DNA of 64,000 nt, from the NCBI RefSeq assembly GCF_003576645.1, contig NC_044917.1:1430414-1494413 (forward strand), read 5' to 3'. Origin of the DNA: Ipomoea triloba. Lineage: Eukaryota; Streptophyta; Magnoliopsida; Solanales; Convolvulaceae. Below, one piece after another: positions 27,952 to 40,280 of the stretch (positions are counted from its first letter, which is position 1; the number at the start of each line of letters is the position of its first letter). The notes under the pieces were generated by a model that searched no databases, had not been told where the DNA came from, and saw nothing but the letters and a program-made list of their open reading frames with translations. The position numbers and the translations under genes were made by a program.

Positions 27952-28956
27952 ATGTTAACTGATTATTCTATATATTTTGCTTTTTAGTTCATGTGACAAT
28001 AATGGAGAACACTTTTATAAGTAGACCATCTATATATGGCAGGCTAGATTGTCTTGCCAAGTCTGTAGGAAACTCTTATATTAAAGCGCTTCCATAACTT
28101 ACTAGGTGATTTAACTCTATTATGTAGCTGGACTTATTATTATCACATTTGAGCTCCTTTAGTGCAACACTAAAACTCAAATATCTGACAAAGTAGCTCA
28201 GTATTTTTCTGCTCGATGCATGCATGATACAGCCATTTGACTTGTCACACAGTCAGTTGATTTCAGATCTTCGGTGGTCATTGTATTTTCAAGTTTTGAT
28301 GTTATTGCTTGACCGAGCTTTCTTGTTTTGTATTGATCAGTACCATCTCACAAATTATATTCCTTTGTGAATTGTGAGACAACTTATTCTTTGAAGTGCC
28401 TTGCCTTGATTCATTTGCTTTACTTGTATCAATACTACAGAGTTACAGAGTAATATTATTTCTAGAAGCCTTAATGTGACAGGATGATTGTTGGAAATAT
28501 TGACACCGTTGCCTCATTTTACAGAAATTTTCCATTTCAATTCTAGTTCATTTTCTTTATTGAGTTTGTTAAGCTAACCTGATATTTATTTCTTTGACTT
28601 TCTGTGCTTTTACAGGTTTAGGTATTAATAAGCTGAGCTCATTTCTGGTTCTTTGTTGTTTAGTTTTTTATATGTTGTTTTGTGATTTACCAGTTAGTTA
28701 CATACACGGTGCCTAAAATAATGTCGTTTTTGCAGGAATTGAAGGGTTTACAATCGGGAGAGTTGATATATTTTGATTTGCTTTAATTAGAAGTTTATTG
28801 ATGAATATGGCAACGAGTTTCTGATTATTATTATTGTGTTTTTTCTTTATCCCGCAGGATAAATATTGCCCAATGAAATAGTGTTTCTTCTGGAACTCAG
28901 AATTCCCATAAGGTGCAGGCTGTGTTTGATCAGGATTTACCTACCAACTGAAGTTG
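27952..28956 (+). other. 3' flank / probable 3' UTR of the Cys-rich gene
   Basis: This is T-rich non-coding sequence. TTTACAG, TTTTTGCAG and CCCGCAG acceptor-like sites at about 28615, 28736 and 28858 hint at splicing downstream of the stop codon. I see no other gene. Confidence 0.35.
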
Positions 28957-29089
28957 AGGCCTTGCCTCATCATCAAAGTTTGCACACCATGATCACCTCA
29001 GACATAATTCTCCACTGTCACACTCAAGCCTGCCTCATCATGAAGGTTTGCAAGCCATGATCACCTCAAACATATCCACTGTCACACTC
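28957..29089 (+). repeat. Tandem duplication, two units of about 65-70 bp
   Basis: Both units contain GCCTCATCAT, GGTTTGCA or AGTTTGCA, CCATGATCACCTCA and CCACTGTCACACTC in the same order. The second unit begins at about 29027. The sequence is not obviously coding. Confidence 0.8.
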
Positions 29090-29296
29090 GTGTTAACAAT
29101 GAACTTGTGAAATTAGCTAAATCCTAAACTGTTGTTCAGTGATGTGCTTAAACAGATGCTGCCCTGCTACTGACTAAACATCATAATGACCATCTGCAAC
29201 TACCAGATTGTCGTCAAGATCTTCAGGTTTTTCCAAGGTATTCTCAGTCCTACTTTTAGTACCAATTAAGTGCGTGCTATAGATACAATTCCAGAT

Positions 29297-29580
29297 GTTT
29301 TTTTTTTTTTTTTTTTTTTCTGACGGTGATCTGGCGATTTGCAATTTCATCTGATCAGTTCCCACTTTTGCAGTGACTCCAGAAACAAAATTGCTGGAAT
29401 CAACATATACCATCTCCAGAATCTCATGAAAGTGCAGGGGTTGTCAGCAGCAGCAATTTGATCTGACAGTGATGTCACATCTTGCAATTTCATCTGATCA
29501 GTTCCCATAGTGACTCTAGAAGAAATTTGTTGGAATCTCAAGATATACCTCCCAAATCCCAGGATAGAGCAGGGAGGGAT
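29297..29580 (+). repeat. Poly-T tract and tandem duplication of about 143 bp
   Basis: A T run of about 22 is followed by two units that start TCTGAC at 29319 and 29462. They share TTGCAATTTCATCTGATCAG and AGTGACTC, and each is followed by an AGAAAC/AGAAAT block. The second unit is diverged and shorter. Confidence 0.8.
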
Positions 29581-29837
29581 TCTTGTGCTTTTAGTGGTAA
29601 TCCAATTATGAGATTGCTTTACAAAGTCTTTACTCCTGTAATTTGCAATTCTTTATAGAGTAATATATTCTATGAAGTTGTATTGAGTGGTAGCAAATAT
29701 TCCTTGTGATTCTTTGTAATTCAGAAATGAGATTTCTTATGGGTGTAGATCAGATCATTGTAATTAGTATTCTGTTTGAAGTTGCATTCTATGGGTACTC
29801 AGATCATTCTTTTGCCCATATTAACTTGCAAAATAAG

Positions 29838-30143
29838 TTGCAGGGTCATGTTGATAATTTTAGAACACTATGCTCATTATTTTAAAACTCTATGTTTACA
29901 ATTTTTGAACTCTATTTTCATAATTTCATAACTATGTTCATAATTTTAAAAATTTATATTCACAATTTTATAACTCTATATTCAATAATACAACACAATT
30001 TTTGAATCTCTATAACAAAATTGTGAATATAGAGTTCGAAAATTGTGAATATTGAGTAATGTAATTTTGTATATTACGATTTAAAATTGTAAACATAGAC
30101 CTAGGTCTACCTTACAAGGTGGATCCGGATCCATAACATAATT
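29838..30143. repeat. Foldback AT-rich element with GTGAATATAGAGTT sub-repeats
   Basis: An imperfect inverted repeat (CACAATTTTATAACTCTATA near 29960 against its complement near 30018-30045) uses the same GTGAAT-TAGAGTT word that fills 47340-48250. The right end (CTAGGTCTACCTTACAAGG ... CCATAACATAA) matches the reverse complement of the left terminus of the 47279-48258 element. It is therefore a relative of that family. I could not define the left end. Confidence 0.5.
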
Positions 30144-30149
30144 TGGCGT

Positions 30150-30790
30150 TGTGAGCCCTGTGGGCCATGACCAAATTACCAATTATCTTGTAAAGCCTAT
30201 TAAGGTTAGTCTCATACGGAGTATAAGAGTTTTAACTTATTGATAGATGTTACAAAAATATAACATTGTATGGGGCAAAGTCTAGTGGACTATCTGTATT
30301 GAGTCCATGTAAGAGTTTGGCCCAACTTAGTTGTGCAGAATCTATCAGACAATCACGGATTTGGTCCGTCCCATATAGGAATTGGGATTTGGGAATAGCT
30401 GCAAAACCATACAAAAAGAAATTTTTTATCGACTATGAATACAAGGTACAATGTAATTATTTTTTTTTTGAAATAACAATGTAATTATTTTTAATACTTA
30501 AATAATATATTTTATGTACATAAATAATGTACTTTTACTCTTTTAGTATATTAAAAATATGCTTTTTATGGTCCATGGAATGATGATTCCACAAAAAAAC
30601 ATTAGGCAAATTGATACATATTAATGCATTGATCATTAAAGTTTGGAGTGTCAAGTGCATTACTGCATGCCCATTCTAGAAGAGATTATGAAATAATACT
30701 TTGAATGGAAATGTTCTCTCTTTTATTAGACTAGTCATTTGGGGTGAAGTATTCTTTTAAGTTTGAGGACATATCATTGTACTTTTATTA
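30150..30790 (+). repeat. Dispersed repeat, copy B (LTR-like), with internal insertion
   Basis: This is the partner of 20945-21430 with the same ordered blocks. About 180 bp of AT-rich sequence (roughly 30410-30595) interrupts it relative to copy A. It directly follows the foldback element at 29838-30143. Confidence 0.55.
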
Positions 30791-30924
30791 TATCGTGGAT
30801 CCCATGAACCCATCACCTCAAACTTATAAGATAATTTGAGTCAATTTAATTTAGAAACTCAATATTTCAGATCCAATGTTCTTAGCAGTAATCGAACAAT
30901 CACTCTATTATTGGAAGTAAAACT

Positions 30925-32167
30925 TACGTGAGACTTCACATCTACTAGATTGCTACTTGCGTGGGCAAGGCAACCTATTTTTGACTCTTCATAAGTCATA
31001 ACATGCCAGTGGCTGTCAAATTGACTGGTACAAATGAAAGTTATGTGAAGCACTTTTCACTTTTGTTTTCAAATATAATTGCCAACGGAAGTCTTATTCA
31101 GTTGCTTTGTTGGTCCCAAAAAATAAATACCAATTGCAAATGTTTGGGAGTTGCTATCCGCTGCAGTGATGAAAGTGAAAGAGTTAAATGCTTATTACTA
31201 TTACAATATTATTATTAAATTCGCTGAAGAATAATTTGTCAAGTCATCGTTTAGTCACTAAAATTTTATCATAGGCTAGGTAAACATCAACCAATTGGCA
31301 TCATCAACCAATGGATGAAAAAATAGTTGACATCATAACTTTAATCTTGGTTGCCATGGCTACCATGGCAATACCCAGAAAAATTCCGAGACTTTCGTCT
31401 AAATTTAAACAAAGACCTACGACGATCAATTCAAAGTCTTAATCTAAAGGTCGATGTATATAACAAAATTTTATAAAAGTAAACAATTGTCTAAATATGG
31501 ACAAAGATGAAGGGTTTTAATCCCTTCTTCCATCAAATTTTTTCATAACCCGTTACCACCAGAGTAGCTAGGAGCTATCCTAGTCTAGTTGGTCAGATAG
31601 TTGACTTGATAAACACAATATTTCATGTTTGACTATCCATGCATGACAGCTACCTCTTAGCCTTATTGTTGTGAGCTAATCGGTTATAGGCAACTAAGGT
31701 TATTTTCTGGAAGCATTCAGCTGCTATCCAAAAGAAAGGATCACAAGGAGATAAACCGATCTAAATTGTCATAGTTAACCAATTCAAATCAAGAAGGTCA
31801 ATAAATAATTCAAACTTAAAATCTCATGATTACTAATTTTTCATGATAATTAGTTATTAATATTAATCTTAGTAATAAGGGGTGCTATGACTATGGATAT
31901 CTCTCCTTATGTAAAGGTATTTTTGACTCTTCAAAACAGTGGCTGTCAATTTGTTGACTGCTGCAATTAAAGTCATCCATGTGAAGCCAACCAAAGAAAA
32001 AGTCATGTGAAGCACTTTTCAGTTTACACTTTTGTTTTCAAATTGCCAGACGGAAGTCTTATTCAGCTCCTTAAATGGTCCCAAAAGAAAAAAAATACCA
32101 ATTGTAAATGTTTTGGAGTTGCCATCTGCTGCAGTGATGAAAGTGAAAGAGTTAATATTACTATTAC

Positions 32168-32198
<31 letters not shown>

Positions 32199-32260
32199 AA
32201 TTCGTTGAAAAGTAACTTGGTCGGAGTCATTTTTTAGTCACTGAAATTTTATTGTCGGCA
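30925..32260 (+). repeat. Local segmental duplication: about 300-bp units 30960-31270 and 31915-32255
   Basis: The two segments share TTTTTGACTCTTC, AGTGGCTGTCAA, GTCATGTGAAGCACTTTTCA, GGAAGTCTTATTCAG, GGTCCCAAAA, ATACCAATTG and CTGCAGTGATGAAAGTGAAA in the same order, about 950 bp apart. A (TTA)n run ends the shared block in both. The short translated similarity (for example CSDESERV) probably reflects shared DNA. The intervening 31271-31914 holds nothing I recognise. Confidence 0.8.
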
Positions 32261-33977
32261 AATATTAGTCGATTTAGGAAGAAGAGACAAAAATGTTGTC
32301 ATAATAACCATTGTCTTAGTGCATGGCAGTTGAATTGATCATTGAGGTAAAATTTAAGAAGAAAGACTAAAGATCGAGTCTGGGAAAGAGGGGGAGTTTT
32401 TTTGTTTTTTTTTTTTTTAAAAAAAATTATTTTATAGAAAATTATTTTAAAAATTTTCATATAAGCATTCAAGTGGCATGGTAATCGGAAAACACATAGT
32501 CACTACTTGAAGGTGTCTTTGGGATATTGGGATAAATCTCGTCTTATGGCTCTAATAAAAAATGACCACAATGAAGTAAATCAGCCTAGATTGTCTATAG
32601 CTGACGAACTCAAACTAAGAATGCAAATCGCGTCCACTGAAAGTTAAACTTGTAACATTGCCATTACCAAATCAACAACGAACATGACCAACTTGATTGG
32701 AATATCCCATTTGAACCTTATTCCTACTTTATTATACGGAGTACTATATATCAACTTAGTCATAATAATTAATGAGCTTTAAGTCACTTGAAAAAGAACT
32801 GTACGTATGCGTGTCTAATACTCCGTAATATGCTTTAAGACAAACGCGTGCGCACTTAATTACTTTATACTATGTAAACTTAGTCATAATTATTCGAGCA
32901 TTAATGAGCTTAAGTGACGTGAAAAAAGAACTGCATGTATGTATGGATATACTATAGTACTAATAAGTTCTTTCATGTCATCCATCATTTACTATATGTA
33001 ACTTTCTTCGTTCTTAATCACATGCACCCAAAATGTGGAATTTGAGAATCTATCATATAGGACAAATAATCCTTAACAACTCCTATCTCACTCTACCAAT
33101 TAAGTGAAACCTTGGAGAGTACAAATAATTTTTTTTAAAATTTCTTCCTTAAAGTCTTCATCATTGTGTCCTGTTATTGCTAGCTGGCTCTATAGCGATT
33201 TAACAAAATTATAAGTTGCTTTATTTGACATTTTATTTATCTAATAATAATATCCATACACCACACAAATTAACAGACGATCATCATCACTAATTGCAAG
33301 TTGCAATAATCACTATCATGATGCAAGTTCTCTAGATGTTGACCCTTGATGATTAGTGGTTATATATCTTAACTTTTAAGTAATAATTAATATAATGTTA
33401 CTGGATTAAGTTGATCATGTTTTAACATTTATCACTTTCGTTTGTGTTCTATCGTTGGAAAGTGGCCGGCCTGTCTCATTGGGCTCGAAACAAACGTCAT
33501 CCAATTAAAATATAGACACTTTTTGTACTAGTGCAAGGACCAATTGAGTCCGAATCACTTTGTATAACAGACACTTTTTGTACTAGTGCAAGGAACAATG
33601 AAATTAATGTACTTATATACAATCAAAAAGTACTCTTTTGTTCAGTAGAAAAATATTTTGATTTACTTGTGTAATAGAAACCAGGTCGGGTGGCAGGCAA
33701 ACCATTATGTACAATTGATCTATTTTAATTTGTCTTGACTAAGGAGGACGCACATCAATTATTACACCATGCATGAACCAGGGTTTATATTTTCGAACCA
33801 TGGTCCACAATACAAGGTAAATCTAGTCCATGGTATAATTTGCAGCTGCACATGCTTGCGTCATAATTTCCTTCAACCTTTTACAGTTTCACACAATAAG
33901 CATAACTACGTACAGCATTAGTTTGAGATTATATTTGAACCAAATTCATATAAACACGTACGGATGAGATTAAACGA
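32261..33977. other. Gene-free AT-rich spacer with short local duplications
   Basis: Two imperfect copies of a block of about 80 bp (32755-32822 and 32876-32960) share TTAGTCATAAT, ATTAATGAGCTT and AAAGAACTG. A 30-bp block, AGACACTTTTTGTACTAGTG, occurs at about 33513 and 33569. No coding signal is seen. The 3' UTR of the first pectinesterase gene should lie just below 33978. Confidence 0.6.
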
Positions 33978-36895
33978 TCACAGCCCGGAAACGAAGGTGA
34001 CTCCGGTGGACGGCAGCCAGGACGTGCCGGAAATCAAATTAGCGACGGTGAACTTCTCGGCCTCATCTTTTCCGATGGCATGGAACCCGGGCCACCCAAC
34101 TCGTCCGCCGAGCCCGGCGCCGGCGCCCATATTCGCATACTCGGCGAAGTAGAGCGTTTTCAGGACGGATCCGGAAGCCCCGGGCCACTCAACCCAGCCC
34201 CGAGACGCGATCTCTCCGTCGATATTCGACTGCATAACCACCGACCTCGAGTACTGCTTCCACGGCCTTCCCAGGAAAGAATTGAAGGAATTCCGGACGG
34301 GCGAGAAATCCGACCCGACAGTGATCTTACAATTCTGGACCGAAAACCCGGTGTTCTGACCCGGATCCGACCGCCCGTTGGCCAAGATAACGTTGTAGGC
34401 CCCGCCGTTGCGCGGACGGCGGAGCACCAGCTGGCAGCTCTGGAACACGGCGGCGGCGTTGCCGAAGATGAAGTCTATGGTGCCGTAGATGTCGCATTCC
34501 CGGTAGAATTGGCGGAGGGAGAGCGCGTATAAGGAGTCCTGGTAGCCCGCGATACTGCACCTGAAGAGGACAGAATGATCCGAAGAAACGGTAAGCGCCA
34601 CGGCTTGATGACTTCCGGCGCCGGCGGTGTTCTCGAATCCTATGTCTTTCGCAATAAATCCATCACCACTGATTGCTGTCAAGTAGTTATGAATCAAATG
34701 GTTAAAAGATTGTTACTAAATAATACTCCCTCAGTCCCATGTGTCTTAACGATTCAATTTTTCATAATATTAAATTTAGTATTAATATACAAAGTTCATA
34801 TATTTAGAAACTAGACTAAAAGTACTATTAAACACAAAAAATCAAATTTAAAAATAAGTAAAAAATAATAAATAAAATAAACAAAGAAGAAAGAATTGGT
34901 TTGACCAATGAATAGTAAGTAGGACAGATAAAATGGGACAGAGGGAGTAATTAATTAATTAATACAAGTCAAGACAGGCTGGTTCGATCTAGTGCTTTAG
35001 TAATTTGAAAGAGTAGTTATGAACAGATACTATATATATTCTAACAAAGTTTGACATCAAATTACACACTCATGTGGGAGGTTGTGGGTGAGATCATACG
35101 ATTTTGTTTAAGACATGCATGAGATCGAAGGGGTAGATACCCAAATTTTATTGTGGAAAAAAGACAGTCGTTTTGATTAATGAAAATAGATGTATGAAAC
35201 GGTCTCCGTCCTGCTGAGCAATTGCTGTATCAATTCAACACAATTGTAGTATCATTTGAAATGAACTATAATATCAGATACATAGATTTACATGAGCCGT
35301 TTCTCTCATTTATTGAAAAAAAGTTGTTTTGCGACCACGGTCTACGGTATAAGCACCGGGGTAGATAACATGCAATAAATTCAGACATGTAGAAGTCATT
35401 ATATCACTCTCATTGGTATGATATTATTTACGTAGTACGATGAAATTACGTTGTACGAGTGTAGATTGACCTAGTGTGAACATGAACATGAAATAAAATG
35501 ATGAGAGCGAAAGAGAGAGAGAGAGAACTAACCAAAAGTTGCAGATTCTTGTAAGGAAGAGCCTCCACCCACACTATCATCTCCGGTAATGATAGTGGAA
35601 TATTTACCGTCTCCAATCAAGGTGATTCCATCTTTATTCGTACGAATTTTCTCCTTGTAAACGCCGGACTTGACGTAAATCACGAACCGTCCGCCGCCGG
35701 CGGCCTTAATGGCCTCCGACACCGTTTTGTAATTCCCGGAGCCATCTTTCGCCACCACGGCGTCCGCTTGGACCGTTCCACCCGACGGCGACTCAAGCAT
35801 CTTCCTATCACCGGCAGACACCCAGCTCGGAAACCGCTCAGACAGGTGACGCTCGGCGTTTCTAGTTTCCGGCGAGGTTTTAGTAATCCTATTCACCAAC
35901 GCCAGCGCATTGCTGGCCAGCCGGGAATGATAGTCCATAGTCCGGGAAATCTGAGCCATTAATTCGTTCGAAGCCGCGTGATTATCCGCCGAGTCCTTGC
36001 AGGTTTGTTGGAAAGTGATGGCCGCGCTTATCCATGTCTGGATATCAGCCTTGTTCTTCTCCGGCGACTCCTTTAGCGCCGCCATCGCCTGGCTCAGCCT
36101 CTGGTTCGACATCGTCGTCAACTCATGACAATAACCTTTGCCAATAATATCTTAATTAGTTAGAACGACACCAAACCCGAAAGCATATAATATAATATAT
36201 AAAATATAAATGTATATAATTTGTTATGTATAGTTAGAGATGTCAAAACGGGCTTAGTCCGTCCCGCCCCGTCAAAAGGGCAGGGTGGACTCGTGTCTTA
36301 GAAGTCCGTTTTATAGCGAACTTTTTAGTCCGGCCCCGTCTAACTTGTGGGTGCCGGTAGGCGGGCTGGCGGGCTTTGGCGGGGCCCATCTCACTGGCTT
36401 GTTATGTATAGTAAGAAGTAATAGACAAAATAGGTGAAAGTCACACCTATCATTTTTTTCGTACATATAAAAAAACACTATAGTACTACTAGACAAAACA
36501 GAAGAAACTCATTTTTCGACCAATAACTCTCGTTTAGTTAGATGAAAATAGCGAGATTTTCAGCAGTGAAACATGATAGAGAAAATACCTATGGAGTGTC
36601 GGGCGAGTTGAGCCTCGGAGGAGACGAAGCTGGAGCTAAGGGACTCGAAATTGGAAACAGGGAGAGTGGTTAAGGAAACAGTACTGTTAAGGAGCGCCGA
36701 CAAAACATCGACATGTCGGTTCCCAGAATCCGTGCCAAGACGCGACAGCGTCCGGAGACACAGGCTTGGATATCGAGTATACCCACATTGGACACGCACG
36801 TGATCTGCACTCGTCGCGTCGCCAATTGTCGCAACAACAACTACTACTAGCCAACAACACACAATAAAACGACCAACCATAACCCAACCCCCCAT
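33978..36895 (-). CDS. PME: Pectinesterase with inhibitor-like pro-region (cluster gene 1)
   Basis: This type I pectin methylesterase removes methyl esters from homogalacturonan in the wall. Three exons (36589-36895, 35533-36135, 33978-34675) give 535 aa. I use the ATG at 36893-36895; the frame is open further upstream but has no other ATG there. Residues 9-27 form a hydrophobic signal segment. The PMEI-like region has its four cysteines (C37, C46, C105, C148). An RKML dibasic motif precedes the PME domain, which begins near residue 227. The active-site set is intact: Q327 (QAVAL), Q349 and D350 (GYQDSLY), D371 (IDFIFGNAA), R440 and W442 (LGRPW). The intron before the last exon splits the codon after ATF, the same place as in the other three cluster genes. 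It is probably secreted and processed. Substrate specificity cannot be read from sequence. Confidence 0.95.
34724..34949. mobile_element. Stowaway-like MITE in the last intron of pectinesterase gene 1
   Basis: Inverted termini CTCCCTCAGTCCCA (34726) and TGGGACAGAGGGAG (ending 34947) are flanked by TA on both sides. This is the hallmark of Tc1/mariner-type Stowaway MITEs. The element is about 225 bp, AT-rich inside and non-coding, and lies fully within intron 34676-35532. Confidence 0.85.
36238..36400. repeat. GC-rich repeat-like block in intron 1 of pectinesterase gene 1
   Basis: This stretch is rich in CCCGCCCCGTC, GTCCGGCCCCGTC and GGCGGGCTGGCGGG and stands out from the AT-rich intron. It resembles a common class of plant dispersed repeat, but no termini or partner copy are visible here. 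Confidence 0.35.
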
Positions 36896-37028
36896 TATAT
36901 TAATCCCTTGCAACAAATTCAACTAATGATAACAAGAGCTATATAAAGTGTTTAGACTTTAGACAACACAGAAATTGGATAATTTTTCTTTTCAGTTGGT
37001 GTGGGAAAGAGTGGGGAATGGGCCTGGG

Positions 37029-37036
37029 TATTTATA
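37029..37036 (-). promoter_or_regulatory. TATA box of pectinesterase gene 1
   Basis: TATAAATA on the minus strand lies about 135 bp upstream of the chosen ATG at 36895, a sensible distance for a plant promoter with a leader of about 100 bases. Confidence 0.6.
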
Positions 37037-37800
37037 ACAATAATAAGGTGGCGTTAATGAAGGTGGAAATTGTATGTGGTAGTGTATTAGTTGGTACGTG
37101 GTCAATTTCATTAGAGAAGCTAAGGGAGGGCCGTATAGTATATGGGAGTTTGCATGTCATTATACTAGAATTAGCAAGTGGGCAATATATGGGCAGTGGA
37201 TCCCATGTTTTGGGGACACGGTCCTCACCATATATCCCACTGTCTGCTATACATACATATATACATATATCATCATCATATTCTCACTTTTGTGCTCTAG
37301 TTCTCATCTGATCTCCATCATCATCAACATGGCTGACGTCATATATCCATTCTTATTAACCCATTCTTTTTTTAGTGCTACTCACTCTGTTACAATGTAG
37401 TATCTGAGTTAATATTGCCTCCACTAAAGTTCAAACTCACCCCGATGCAACTACGTGCCTAGACCATAATGTTATTACCATCCTTCTTATTCTCATCATT
37501 TCTAGTACAGTCTACAATAGTGTCTGTCGCACCGTTTTGATTACATCAAGTACAACTCAAAATGTATGTGTTTGATTGTAGTGAATATTAAGGATCGGAC
37601 ATCTGTCCTCCAAGGCCCAAGCTCCAATATTCAATACAACCTAATAGGTTGGAAGTAGGGTATATGGAATTCGACCTTTACTTGAATGATTGGATTTGGC
37701 TTAAGTGATCGATCAGCCTAAGTCTAGTATAGTTTAAAATTTAAGAGACACCTGTTGCAACTTGCAAATTAGTATGCTGGCAATCACAAATAAATAAATA

Positions 37801-37807
<7 letters not shown>

Positions 37808-37864
<57 letters not shown>
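37808..37864. repeat. (TA)n microsatellite
   Basis: About 28 TA units are preceded by a short (AAAT)n run. The tract is likely length-variable. Confidence 0.95.
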
Positions 37865-37869
<5 letters not shown>

Positions 37870-38717
37870 CACTATTAACTAGTACGTACCAGATAATTAA
37901 GTATCAATAACCAGTACAATCTTCTACACATGCATAATTGTACGTACCAGGCTAACACAACATTGATATCATTAATCAGGGTTAAAGTTTGTTTATATAT
38001 ACTCCGTATTTAAAAATTAAAGGGCGGCTATTGCTCAAGTACAGTGTAGGCAAGGCACTTAGCTTGCCACGACTTGTGACCAATGAGACCACATCATTCT
38101 GTAGCTTTTTGTATTCTTGCATTTTCATCAAGAATATTCGTACATATAATAATTCATATATTTACAATTTACTGACAGTGATATGAAAATGAGCTTCTAT
38201 ATATCTTCCAGGAAATGCCCAGATGTAAAATCAGGTCCCCCAACGCAACGAAAACGAAAACGAATAACTATATAAAATTCTAATTACAATTTTTATTTTA
38301 TTTTTTTGCAAAATAAAAATAAAAATTAAAAATTAAAAAAGCAGCAACTTGTAGCAAATGATATTAGGATGAGAGTACTTAATGACAAAAGAACCCATCC
38401 AACAGAAAAACTTGGATAGGCTGCAGGGTAGCTAAGTCAAATTTATGTAAGGATTATAACATTTATGATATTATGTTAAAATAATATATAATATGAAAAA
38501 ATTTTAACGGTAATATACATGACATTCTTTAATTTATTTAATTAGCGTGGTGATTGATAAAAACTTTCTACAAGTGATTGCTTGCTCTTTCTGCTAAATA
38601 AGTTCTTAACAGCCTCACTTGTAAGACTAATGGATATAAATTTTCTCCCTTCTATCAACGCTCTTATTTTCACTTGTTCCAAGAAACAAAGCGGTGGAAA
38701 AAGGATTATTTATCAAA

Positions 38718-38850
38718 GATCTTGTGGTTTAGCGGCACTCGATTTACACTCCCACATGGATGGAAGTGGGTTCGAGACTTCGAGTCTCAGTGGAGACAAC
38801 TGTTGACTTTTTGTACTTCAGTAGATTATACTACATTGTAATAGATTGAG
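38718..38850 (+). mobile_element. tRNA-derived SINE, copy 1
   Basis: ATCTTGTGGTTTAGCGGCAC (A-box region) is followed about 35 bases later by a B box, GTGGGTTCGAGAC (38766-38778). A tail with ACTACATTGTAATAGA comes next, and part of the tail is repeated at 38880-38900. The head matches the copy at 44538 closely, so this is a family and not a chance box pair. Confidence 0.6.
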
Positions 38851-39829
38851 TTAGTACTTAGTAGTATTAAAAAAGTTAGATAATACTATATTGTAATAGA
38901 GTTAGTACTTAGTAGTACTAAAAAAGTTAGTGTGCTATCTTAACACTCATAGGTTATTACACATCATGACTAATCATTAACAAATAAGTTACATGAAATT
39001 TAGAATGATAAATATAATAACAAAAAATCAATATTTTGAAATCAAACCGACCGACAGTTACCTAGGTAGTTATTTTAATAATCACAAAATTTTAAGTTAC
39101 TCCTATGAACAACTTTATGTTGATTTACCTCCTTGAGGTTCTTTACCAACTAGAGTCACATGCTAGTTTCACTCAGATCAGAGTGCATTTTCAAGTAGCT
39201 ACTTTGATCTTCTCGTAGTCTTTTGTCGAATAGGGTTTAGGGTTTAGGACGTTAAATAGCGATTGTAGACACAAAGAGAATTTCATCTAAATGACATCTT
39301 TAAATAGCGATTGTAGACTTTTCTCGTAAATCAAAGATAAACTTGGATACAACTTAGGACGTTAATCCTAATTAACTCGAGTTGTACAAGTTATATTAAC
39401 ATATAATATAATTTATTGTTGTGAGATATATCCTGTAAATTAATTGAACTAGCTAGATTGGATTGAGCTTTATATATACTCGACCTCACATATAATAAAT
39501 TATTTATTCGATACTTCTAAGGTTTATCTGATGATCTTTTCAACAACTAGCTGCAATCTTAATGTTTATTAGAAGTAGTTTAATCCATGTCATACTCGAT
39601 CGAGTTATAATCACCTGTTAAGAGATATACTTAATTAAACATTGATTACTTGTGAAAATTATCTAGCTATTCACTTTAATTTCTTTATTGGAGCTAATTA
39701 GTTATGTGTAACTTTTTGTCAGGTTTCACACAAAAAAATAATTTCATTAATCAGTCATAATACAATCACTCCCATAATTGAAAACAATTAATTTCCGCCA
39801 TTAATGCATGGCATATCAACGCCATACTC

Positions 39830-39831
<2 letters not shown>

Positions 39832-39861
<30 letters not shown>

Positions 39862-39867
39862 AAAAAA
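39832..39867 (+). repeat. Poly-C/poly-A homopolymer junction
   Basis: About 20 C are followed directly by about 16 A. Homopolymer lengths like these are often unreliable in assemblies. Confidence 0.9.
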
Positions 39868-40003
39868 CTATTGTGGCAAGATTACCAAGTAAAAGATGGC
39901 CCCATGCATGATTATTGTATGCATAGCTCAGCTTGACCCATAAAGATGCATGGCAATTTTGGAGTTATGGATTATCCTCCCTGCCAGGTCAAGTCCCTAA
40001 TTT

Positions 40004-40004
40004 T

Positions 40005-40084
<80 letters not shown>
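40004..40084. repeat. (AAT)n microsatellite
   Basis: About 26 trinucleotide units. It produces spurious poly-Ile open frames on both strands. Confidence 0.95.
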
Positions 40085-40280
40085 CAGATGGTTTGAATTA
40101 ATTAAATCAATAATTACGAAATAAATAGTGTAAAGACAAGATATTGAGTAGAAAAGAAAAAGGCCAATCAAGTGTGTAATGAGATCACAATTAAGAAGAT
40201 TGCGTTGTCAATACAAGATGATGATGTCCTCACAAAGCAAAAGTGATTACATTTATACTAGGAATAGTACTCCCATAACC

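Larger units (their letters stand above)
36923..38700. other. Spacer upstream of pectinesterase gene 1
   Basis: Apart from the TATA box and the (TA)n tract this is AT-rich non-coding DNA. A stretch near 37375-37445 (reverse strand) resembles the ACTACATTGTAA tail of the SINE-like copies. No gene is supported. Confidence 0.5.

Noticed and set aside
34080..34532. Plus-strand open frame of 150 codons opposite pectinesterase gene 1 (similar shadows at 53983-54471 and 59507-59737)
   Set aside because: All are antisense shadows of the GC-rich last exons of the pectinesterases; their mutual similarity comes from the conserved sense strand.
39933..40171. Poly-Ile open frames on both strands
   Set aside because: They are translations of the (AAT)n microsatellite.
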